This document shows positions 1-5,188 of a stretch of DNA of 13,150 bases, one piece after another. How positions within the stretch are numbered: the first letter of the stretch is position 1; each line of letters starts with the position of its first letter. The stretch lies in NCBI GenBank assembly GCA_021299615.1, contig JAJTHC010000014.1, forward strand, positions 1-13,150, in the 5' to 3' direction. Both the position numbers and the translations under genes were made by a program. Origin of the DNA: Vampirovibrionales bacterium (lineage in GTDB: Bacteria; Cyanobacteriota; Vampirovibrionia; Vampirovibrionales; JAJTHC01). Under the pieces are notes generated by a model. It was not told the DNA's origin and ran no database searches. It saw only the letters and a list, made by a program, of their open reading frames with translations.

Positions 1-1
1 C

Positions 2-1768
2 GAACGCTATAGCCAACACCCTGAAAATATGGGCAAGGTCTACTGGAATAGTCGCACGGTGCAAGGCTTTGTCACCCTGCTTCAGCTTCACCCCAAGCTC
101 ATCCGCCAGTGGAGGCATCAAGATTCACGCCTTGACGAAATCCTAGTCGATTCGCCTGTCGCAAAAGGCATTTGGCAGGCGGTTTACGCCCTTGAAGCGT
201 CGTCGCACAATGATGTTGAAAAGCTCCCCTTCGCCCTGCGAGACAAGTTCTACCCCCTCGCTCGTTATTTGGAACATCGCTCGACCTTGTTTGAATTGAA
301 CCGTTTTGTGGAAAGCGACGATCATCGCACGCTGGTGCATAGCCTAGGCTTGCCGATTTCCGCCGAACACGCCGACACTGTGGATGTCATCACCGTGGCG
401 GATTTGTCGCTCTTGAATATGGCGGAAACAGGTATGTCGATTCGTGATTTTTCGAAAAAGCAAGCCCTCTTAAAGCAACAGCTCGGCTATGTGAATGAGG
501 GGCATCGCTTGGTGACGTGGGATGCGGAAACCGCCGATACCCTCAGGGAGAGCCTGCCTCACTTGGAAGACGATCAGATCACGGTGGCGCCGCCGTGTTG
601 GTTGATGGAAATGCCTGCGAGTCTGGCTCAAGGGGCGTCTGCGAGTCTGGCTCAAGGGGCGTCTGCGGATGCACCTGAGCGCCTTGAAAAGGCGTTTCAG
701 TCGTGGTGTTTGCGACATCAGTGGATTGAAAAAGTGTATGAACCAAGCGAAAATGCGTCTGATGAAGTCGTTGAAATGTTGGAAAATACACTAGAATCGG
801 CGTTTGAAGCCTTGCAAAGTACCCTTACGTTGTCGAGCGACGATATTAAGGAACTCCTTGAATTGGCGGATGATCCTGAAATTGAGGTGGTGCTTCACTT
901 TAAGGATGGCGAAGATCAAGGCTTAGACCATTTTTTGCTAGACGATGAAGGCATCGGCGAAGCTAAAGAAACTAAAGATTTAGTTTTAGAGAAATACAAA
1001 GAAGCTAAAGAAAATAAACCTTTATTTCCTTTATCTGAAGACGAGGCTAAAGAAGATAAAGAAACTAAATATTTAGTTTCTGATAAAGTCGCTGAAACTA
1101 AAGAAACTAAAACTTATTCGATTAAGCCATCTGAATATCTCATTATTTCACTTAGAGACCAAGAACATGAAGACTTTGAAAGCACGCTAAGCCTAGCGTT
1201 TATCGCCTTGTTGGACGCTTACGAGTATGAACCCGATGAAGCCGACGGCGAAGGTGAAGGCATCGAACGCTTGGCGTACCATTTGATCAAGCAAAACGGT
1301 GCGGCGGTTGCCAAACAGGGTCGGCGTCGCTTGATGATTTTTTATACCACAGGCACGTTTTCAGCGGTGGAAGCCGTGGTGAAGGGGCATCCGCTGTTTT
1401 CGTTTGTGGGGGATCGTGTGCTGTTGATGCCTTCTACGGCTTTTAATAAGGCGATGTTTTATCCCAAAGCCCTCGCCTTTTGTGTGACGCCCACAGGCAA
1501 GGCGTTTTATCCCACGATTTTGGAAGCCATGGCGTATTCTCTGCCGATTGTGGCGCCGAAACGCCTGTCGTTTGAGGTTTTAGCGAAAGAGGGAGGCTTC
1601 TTTTTCAACCCTGAACGTCCCACAAAATTACCGAGCGTCCTGCATAAGTTGGCTCAAGCCGAGACAAATCGAGCCAAGCGTGCTAGAATAATGGCACGTC
1701 GTATGGCGGAAACCCGAAACTGGCAACGTTTTGGGGAACAATTGTGGAAGGCGTATAGCTTTGAGTAG
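2..1768 (+). CDS. GT-B glycosyltransferase (GT4-like), 5' end outside the window
   Basis: The reading frame is open to the left edge of the window and has no ribosome binding site before the first ATG (29), so the true start lies upstream. Residues are numbered from that ATG. The stretch around 160-188 (RLVTWDAETADTLRESLP, then ITVAPP) resembles the linker of family-4 glycosyltransferases, where a caught-sugar-donor domain begins. Residues 431-575 look like the C-terminal nucleotide-sugar domain (PF00534 type): a VLLMPST strand, then AFYPTILEAMAYSLPIVAP, then a C-terminal helix rich in Arg. In the usual EX7E motif the second Glu is present (E499) but the first position is Lys (K491), which is unusual. 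Between the two domains lie about 240 acidic, poorly conserved residues, including an 8-residue tandem duplication (197-212) and an AT-rich Lys/Glu/Thr tract (311-363) built from palindromic repeats. It probably shares an operon with yqeG and anmK. Donor, acceptor and pathway cannot be read from the sequence. Confidence 0.62.
   Translation, partial: ERYSQHPENMGKVYWNSRTVQGFVTLLQLHPKLIRQWRHQDSRLDEILVDSPVAKGIWQAVYALEASSHNDVEKLPFALRDKFYPLARYLEHRSTLFELNRFVESDDHRTLVHSLGLPISAEHADTVDVITVADLSLLNMAETGMSIRDFSKKQALLKQQLGYVNEGHRLVTWDAETADTLRESLPHLEDDQITVAPPCWLMEMPASLAQGASASLAQGASADAPERLEKAFQSWCLRHQWIEKVYEPSENASDEVVEMLENTLESAFEALQSTLTLSSDDIKELLELADDPEIEVVLHFKDGEDQGLDHFLLDDEGIGEAKETKDLVLEKYKEAKENKPLFPLSEDEAKEDKETKYLVSDKVAETKETKTYSIKPSEYLIISLRDQEHEDFESTLSLAFIALLDAYEYEPDEADGEGEGIERLAYHLIKQNGAAVAKQGRRRLMIFYTTGTFSAVEAVVKGHPLFSFVGDRVLLMPSTAFNKAMFYPKALAFCVTPTGKAFYPTILEAMAYSLPIVAPKRLSFEVLAKEGGFFFNPERPTKLPSVLHKLAQAETNRAKRARIMARRMAETRNWQRFGEQLWKAYSFE
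615..667 (+). repeat. 24-bp tandem duplication inside the glycosyltransferase gene
   Basis: Two exact copies of a 24-bp unit (616-639 and 640-663) plus the first bases of a third. They encode the peptide ASLAQGAS twice, in frame, in the variable linker between the two glycosyltransferase domains. The unit length is a multiple of three, so changes in copy number would alter length without breaking the frame. Confidence 0.9.
959..1117 (+). repeat. In-frame array of AT-rich palindromic elements (CTAAAGAAACTAAA family), copy set 1
   Basis: This tract is far more AT-rich than the surrounding gene. It includes a perfect 20-bp palindrome at 1061-1080 (GAAACTAAAT followed by its reverse complement) and degraded copies at about 962-989, 1003-1037 and 1094-1112. 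In frame it encodes KETKDLV, KENKPLFPL, KETKYLV and KETK, so each copy sits in the same codon phase. It lies in the linker of the glycosyltransferase, where an insertion is tolerable. The same family occurs in anmK (2469-2687) and between genes (7607-7770). Confidence 0.85.
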
Positions 1769-1776
1769 GTATTGAA

Positions 1777-1800
1777 CCCTCTCCTAATTTTAGGAGGGGG
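1777..1800. repeat. Dispersed CTCCTAATTTTAGGAG palindrome, copy 1 (reverse orientation)
   Basis: Imperfect 24-bp inverted repeat: 11-bp arms with one mismatch around a TT centre. It lies in the 75-bp gap between the glycosyltransferase stop and the yqeG start. Three more copies lie at 5099-5122, 9744-9767 and 9841-9864. All have a GTCCC-type run on one side, which gives the palindrome an orientation. No T-run follows, so a simple terminator role is not evident. Confidence 0.85.
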
Positions 1801-1830
1801 GACAAACCCACAATGCTTTCTATCATATCT

Positions 1831-1836
1831 AAAGGA
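1831..1836 (+). promoter_or_regulatory. Shine-Dalgarno site deciding the yqeG start
   Basis: AAAGGA ends 7 nt before the ATG at 1844 but only 1 nt before the in-frame ATG at 1838. This makes 1844 the better start. It also excludes the far-upstream TTG at 1772, which would translate the dispersed palindrome. Confidence 0.65.
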
Positions 1837-1843
1837 AATGTCG

Positions 1844-2359
1844 ATGTTTTTGAAACCTGATTATATTTTTAGTGATTTGACCCAATTGAAGCCTGAACAC
1901 CTCGAAAACATAGGCGTAAAAGGGCTTATTTTTGATTTAGACAATACGCTTTTGCCGCCTCATACGCATCAATTGCAAGCATACGTCGCCCAATGGCTAC
2001 AAACCATGCAGGACGCTGGTTTTCCCTATATCGTGGTGAGCAATAATAAGGATGTCGCCTATCTTAAACAGGCGGAACATCTCCTGAATGTGCCTGTTTT
2101 AGGGCCGGCTCGCAAGCCTAGCACTCGCATGATTAAACAAGCCATTGCGTGGCTCAAACTTTCGCCTGAAACCGTTGCCGTCGTTGGTGATAGACCCCTC
2201 ACGGATTTGTGGTCGGGGCAACGAGCGGGCTGTAAAACTATATTAGTCGACCCATTAATGAGGGCAAACGAACGTGGCATCATCCACCTTTTACGAACAT
2301 TGGAACGCTTGCCTGTTAGCGTCCCTAAACACACCAAAGCACACCTCCATTCCCTGTAA
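1844..2359 (+). CDS. yqeG: YqeG-family HAD-superfamily phosphatase (class IIIA)
   Basis: The 171-residue product matches the usual length of the YqeG family (TIGR01668 type). HAD motifs appear in order: motif I LIFDLDNTLLPP with the nucleophile and acid-base Asp pair, motif II VVSNN, motif III Lys in PARKP, and motif IV VVGDRPLTDLWSGQRAGC with the Mg2+-binding Asp residues. It is a soluble cytoplasmic enzyme with no signal sequence. Its substrate is not established. The ATG at 1844 is chosen because of the AAAGGA site in front and because family members begin MxxFxPDYxF. An in-frame TTG at 1772 would add 24 residues encoded by a repeat and is rejected. Its 3' end overlaps the anmK frame. Family assignment is secure; function is only generic phosphatase. 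Confidence 0.88.
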   Translation: MFLKPDYIFSDLTQLKPEHLENIGVKGLIFDLDNTLLPPHTHQLQAYVAQWLQTMQDAGFPYIVVSNNKDVAYLKQAEHLLNVPVLGPARKPSTRMIKQAIAWLKLSPETVAVVGDRPLTDLWSGQRAGCKTILVDPLMRANERGIIHLLRTLERLPVSVPKHTKAHLHSL

Positions 2360-3743
2360 TGGGGCGGTTTCGCAGGATTCTAAACACCCCCTAAGCGGAC
2401 GCTTCATCGGCGTGATGAGTGGTACTTCGCTCGATGCGGTGGATGTTGTTGTGGTGGATTTGAGCATTTTAGAAACTAAAGAAAATAAACCTTTATTTTC
2501 TTTAGTTGAAGCAGAAGCTAAAGATTTATTTTCATTATCTAAAACATTAAGAAAGAAAACTAAAGAAAATAAAGATTTATTTTGTTTAGTTTTAGATCCT
2601 AAACACAAAAAACTAAATAAAATAAGTTTTAGTCTTGAAAACGAAGAAAAAGCTAAAGAAACTAAACCTTTAGTTTCTTTAGTTGAAGAGAACCTTCAAC
2701 ATTATGAGCATCCCTACCCTGAAACGTTAAAAAAAGGTGTATTGAGTCTACAAACGAAAAAAACGATCGCTTTGACTTCGTTCGTTACGCTTGAAAAAGA
2801 ACTCACACATTTATATGCGGATGCCGTGGAATCGGCGTTGAAGACTTGGGGAATCGAAAAATCAAGCGTCGTTGCGGTTTGCATTCACGGGCAGACCGTC
2901 TTTCACCAAGCCGATAAAAACGGTGAAGTGGGAACCCTCCAACTAGGCGATGCGTCTCGGTTGGCGGAAACGCTAAGGATGCGTGTCATCGCTGATTTTA
3001 GGCGTGGTGACATTGCTCAAGGCGGGCAAGGCGCTCCCTTACTGCCATTTTACGATGCCCTGCGTTTTTCGGAACCCGACAAAACGGTGGTTGCTCACAA
3101 TTTAGGGGGCATCTGTAATGTGAGCGTTTTACCTGCGGAATCACTGGGTTTGGAGCCGTTTGCCTTTGACACAGGGCCAGCTAATTTATGGATCGATCGT
3201 GCGATGTTGGAGTATTTTGATCGTCCCTTTGATGAGGATGCTCAAGTGGCTCGACAAGGGAATTTGATTCGTCCTTTAATGACGGCGATTTTGTGCTTAC
3301 CCTATTTTGCTAAAAGCCCCCCAAAATCAACAGGTCGAGACGACTTTAGCGACAAATCCTTATTTTCTTTAGTGAATAAATATGCTAAAAATTGCCCTAA
3401 AGAAGATGTCATTACCACGTTAACACACGTCACGGTATCGAGTATGGCGATTGCCTATAAGAAATTTATCATTCCCAAGGTGGGCAAGGTTGACAAAATT
3501 GTCTTTAGTGGCGGTGGGGTCTGTAATCAGGGGCTTATGAATTTGTTTGGGGCGTATTGGCAAGCCCATGAACTAGGCTATTTCCCTGAAGTGTACTACC
3601 CTGAAGACTTCGGCATTCCCAACAAGGCGAAAGAAGCCTTGGGTTTTGCATGGTTGGGCTGGGCGAAATGGCACGGACTCCCCAACAATTTGCCTTCTTG
3701 CACAGGGGCAAACGCCTATGTTTCGGGCGGTGTGATTTATTAA
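2274..3743 (+). CDS. anmK: Anhydro-N-acetylmuramic acid kinase with a repeat-derived insertion
   Basis: AnmK uses ATP to phosphorylate 1,6-anhydro-MurNAc, giving MurNAc-6-phosphate in peptidoglycan recycling. Family motifs are clear: GVMSGTSLDAVDVV (46-59), CIHGQTVFH (203-211), DFRRGDIAQGGQGAPLLP (241-258) with the conserved Asp, HNLGGICNVS (275-284), FDTGPANLWID (298-308), PPKSTGRDDF (349-358) and FSGGGVCNQGLM (411-422). Residues 67-138, between the first strand and the conserved HPYPETL segment, are an extra block of about 70 residues encoded by palindromic repeats. The start is uncertain. GTG 2274 has GAGGG 9 nt upstream but overlaps yqeG by 86 bp and adds about 40 non-family residues. No other good in-frame start precedes GVMSGTS. 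An ATG overlapping the yqeG stop (2359) is one base out of frame. A second repeat-like peptide, DKSLFSLVNK, occurs at 360-369. Confidence 0.93.
   Translation: MASSTFYEHWNACLLASLNTPKHTSIPCNGAVSQDSKHPLSGRFIGVMSGTSLDAVDVVVVDLSILETKENKPLFSLVEAEAKDLFSLSKTLRKKTKENKDLFCLVLDPKHKKLNKISFSLENEEKAKETKPLVSLVEENLQHYEHPYPETLKKGVLSLQTKKTIALTSFVTLEKELTHLYADAVESALKTWGIEKSSVVAVCIHGQTVFHQADKNGEVGTLQLGDASRLAETLRMRVIADFRRGDIAQGGQGAPLLPFYDALRFSEPDKTVVAHNLGGICNVSVLPAESLGLEPFAFDTGPANLWIDRAMLEYFDRPFDEDAQVARQGNLIRPLMTAILCLPYFAKSPPKSTGRDDFSDKSLFSLVNKYAKNCPKEDVITTLTHVTVSSMAIAYKKFIIPKVGKVDKIVFSGGGVCNQGLMNLFGAYWQAHELGYFPEVYYPEDFGIPNKAKEALGFAWLGWAKWHGLPNNLPSCTGANAYVSGGVIY
2469..2687 (+). repeat. In-frame array of AT-rich palindromic elements inside anmK, copy set 2
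   Basis: Three strong palindromes are present. 2474-2507 has perfect 16-bp arms around CC. 2556-2593 has 18-bp arms with one mismatch around GA. 2653-2682 has perfect 14-bp arms around CC. Weaker copies lie at about 2516-2541 and 2608-2634. In the anmK frame they read KENKPLFSLV, KENKDLFCLV and KETKPLVSLV. The opposite strand of each palindrome reads almost the same peptide in the equivalent frame. The tract falls exactly between conserved AnmK segments, so the core enzyme is intact. Confidence 0.92.
3351..3377 (+). repeat. Possible half copy of the AT-rich palindrome in the anmK 3' region
   Basis: CCTTATTTTCTTTAGT matches the right arm of the 2474-2507 palindrome with one base changed and lacks the left arm. 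It encodes DKSLFSLVNK in the same codon phase as the complete copies. It follows the conserved PPKSTGRDDF segment, where AnmK proteins are variable. A short match like this could be chance. Confidence 0.45.
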
Positions 3744-3753
3744 CGTTACGAAA

Positions 3754-3920
3754 ATACTATAAAAAGCTCTGCAAAAGTCATCTAAAAATAGAAGATGTCA
3801 TGTTGAGCATTACGAAACATCTCCCAAAAGGGAAACCGCAAGGGCTAGGGAGATCCTTCGTTTCACTCAGGATGACGATTTGCCTTTGCAGAGCTTTCTA
3901 TAGTATAGCTATTTTTAGAT
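3754..3920. mobile_element. Non-coding inverted-repeat element (MITE-like) with a nested repeat
   Basis: Outer arms 3754-3775 and 3885-3906 pair over 22 bp with one mismatch (type ATACTATAGAAAGCTCTGC). Immediately inside the left arm is an 11-mer, ATCTAAAAATA (3780-3790). Its exact complement, TATTTTTAGAT (3910-3920), lies just outside the right arm, so the two pairings cross. A second inverted repeat (3797-3823 with 3850-3876) is nested inside. It begins 11 bp after the anmK stop and could form the 3' end of that transcript. No transposase is present and no clear target duplication is seen. Confidence 0.7.
3797..3876. repeat. Nested GTCATNCTGAG...GATCTC inverted repeat
   Basis: 27-bp imperfect inverted arms: GTCATGTTGAGCATTACGAA at the left, and the reverse complement of GTCATCCTGAGTGAAACGAA at the right, each continuing into a CATCTC or GATCTC end. 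Sequences of this GTCATnCTGAGnGnAnCGAAGnATCTC type are, from general knowledge, widely dispersed intergenic repeats in many bacterial genomes. Here one sits entirely within the loop of the larger element. Confidence 0.7.
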
Positions 3921-4030
3921 AAAAAGTGGGGATGCTTAACTCGTTGCATAAGCAGACGTCAACGCAAAAATGCGAGGCTTCCTAGCGGACGTCGTGCAAG
4001 GTGAATGATGCGACGAGGTGGGGACAAAAA

Positions 4031-4269
4031 CCTTCTTATTCACGAAGTGAATCTTCACCTTTAGGAAGGAGAAGTTGGGAGAGGAAACCAACGGTTTTCT
4101 TTCCCAAGAGAAAAAGTTTACTTTTTCGACTTGAAGGGGGAATTTTCAAGGGGGGACGGAGGAGAAACGTAATACGTCCTCCCCCGTCCCCCCTTGAACC
4201 GCCTTTAGAGGTGTTTCGGAGAATTGCTCCACTTATAGATAAGCTATAATGTAGACCGCCTGTGGCGGT
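4031..4269. other. Gene-free tract with a series of consecutive hairpins
   Basis: Successive inverted repeats are: 4038-4052 (6-bp arms, GAA loop); 4075-4107 (15-bp arms, two G-T type mismatches, AAC loop); 4110-4127 (7-bp perfect arms); 4145-4198 (15-bp perfect arms of the TTCAAGGGGGGACGG type, then 5 more pairs after one mismatch); 4233-4249 (6-bp arms); and 4255-4269 (ACCGCC, TGT, GGCGGT). No credible protein is encoded on either strand in 3744-4417. The tract could be a structured RNA, a composite of decayed palindromic repeats, or 5' leader of the pilin gene. The sequence does not decide. Confidence 0.55.
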
Positions 4270-4407
4270 TTGGCGGAGCAAAGGTCTCTGACGACGACCA
4301 GCTAAAAACGAAGCTAAAAATCCAAAGAACTTCGCTATACGCTAGACAAACGGAGCCTTTAAAGTTTTCCTCAAAACCGTCGATACCTCATCATGTATTG
4401 CAATGCT

Positions 4408-4411
4408 AAGG
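4408..4411 (+). promoter_or_regulatory. Shine-Dalgarno site deciding the pilin start
   Basis: AAGG lies 6 nt before the ATG at 4418. The alternative ATG at 4403 has no such site in front of it, so 4418 is preferred. Confidence 0.5.
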
Positions 4412-4417
4412 TTTTCT

Positions 4418-5068
4418 ATGTTACATTTCATTAAAAGACACTTCAAATCAAAAAACACGGCCTTTTCGCTCATTGAAATGTTCGTTTCACTGGGATTACT
4501 TGCCATTATTTCTGTTGCCGTCCTTAAATTACTACATTCTGCCATTGAACAAACACGCAATACCCGTATGCGGATCCATCAGTCGACCGTTTTAAACACC
4601 TTTTCCACCTATTTCAAAGCCGATGCCGAAAACGCCCTTCGTATTTCGTGGGATCAAGTCAATCATAATTGGGTGGCTTTTGAAAATCAATTCACCGTCA
4701 TTCGCTATAGTTTTGTACCCCAAGTGGCTTTTCCGACTCGTCGTGTGTTTGTTCGGGAAGCCCTAGTCAAAGCCTCACCCACTCCATATACCATTATTTC
4801 AAGTTCAAGCATGCCTAGTGGATTTAATCCGCCTGATGTGGCGATTACCACCTTTATGCCTCAGGAATATGCGGATTATATTGATTTTATGTGTGAAGAT
4901 CCATGCTTTGATTTTCAGTCTGGTTTTCAGGTGCAGTGGAATGAGCCACGCGTTGAAACCGTCAGTGCGAATCCTTTTGATACACTGGTTTCTATTGTTT
5001 TCGGGGAAATGGGTTACCAGTTGCCCGCTGTAATTGTGATGAAGTCACTCACCATCCCGATTTTGTAG
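4418..5068 (+). CDS. Prepilin-type minor pilin / pseudopilin (PilW/GspJ-like)
   Basis: The product has 216 residues. A short basic leader (MLHFIKRHFKSKNTA) is followed by FSLIEMFVSLGLLAIISVAV, a classic class III signal (N_methyl, PF07963): a phenylalanine at +1 for methylation, Glu at +5, and a hydrophobic helix that anchors the protein before cleavage and packs in the filament core. The -1 residue is Ala rather than the usual Gly, so processing may be less efficient or by a relaxed prepilin peptidase. The C-terminal domain (about residues 45-216) is not recognisable. It has a CEDPC Cys pair that could form a disulphide. The length and single N-terminal helix fit minor pilins of type IV pili or type II secretion. 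No other pilus gene is in the window, so it is an orphan here. The class is confident, the exact role is not. Confidence 0.8.
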   Translation: MLHFIKRHFKSKNTAFSLIEMFVSLGLLAIISVAVLKLLHSAIEQTRNTRMRIHQSTVLNTFSTYFKADAENALRISWDQVNHNWVAFENQFTVIRYSFVPQVAFPTRRVFVREALVKASPTPYTIISSSSMPSGFNPPDVAITTFMPQEYADYIDFMCEDPCFDFQSGFQVQWNEPRVETVSANPFDTLVSIVFGEMGYQLPAVIVMKSLTIPIL

Positions 5069-5098
5069 CTGTGTTTAAATGTTAAATAGCTGTTCTGT

Positions 5099-5122
5099 CC
5101 CCCTCCTAAAATTAGGAGAGGG
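5099..5122. repeat. Dispersed CTCCTAATTTTAGGAG palindrome, copy 2
   Basis: 11-bp arms with one mismatch around an AA centre, 30 bp after the pilin stop. It is followed directly by a second perfect hairpin at 5123-5137 (TTGAAGA, G, TCTTCAA). No T-run follows, so the pair is not a standard Rho-independent terminator, although it could slow polymerase or protect the pilin mRNA 3' end. Confidence 0.85.
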
Positions 5123-5157
5123 TTGAAGAGTCTTCAAAATACTTTGTAAATATACAT

Positions 5158-5186
5158 TTGATATTGTTTGTGTTTTGGTGTAGAAT
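5158..5186 (+). promoter_or_regulatory. Sigma-70-type promoter upstream of the 617-aa exported protein
   Basis: TTGATA (5158-5163), a 17-bp spacer and TAGAAT (5181-5186) form a good housekeeping-type promoter. The expected transcription start is near 5192-5194. This lies after the TTG codon at 5189, which conflicts with TTG as the translation start. Confidence 0.6.
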
Positions 5187-5188
5187 AA

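Noticed and set aside
1772..1843. Upstream TTG start for yqeG adding 24 residues
   Set aside because: The added residues encode the dispersed CTCCT palindrome, and family proteins begin at about 1844, where a ribosome binding site is present.
2291..2608. Reverse-strand frame opposite anmK containing KENKGLFSLV-like peptides
   Set aside because: It is the mirror reading of the palindromes within anmK. It explains why the frame stays open but is not evidence for a gene.
3650..3922. 90-residue frame running out of anmK into the repeat element
   Set aside because: It overlaps the conserved anmK 3' end in another frame and otherwise encodes only the repeat arms.
4001..4281. Open frames on both strands (82 and 81 residues) in the hairpin tract
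   Set aside because: They are translations of inverted repeats (Arg/Pro/Ser-rich, mirror images of each other), with no ribosome binding site.
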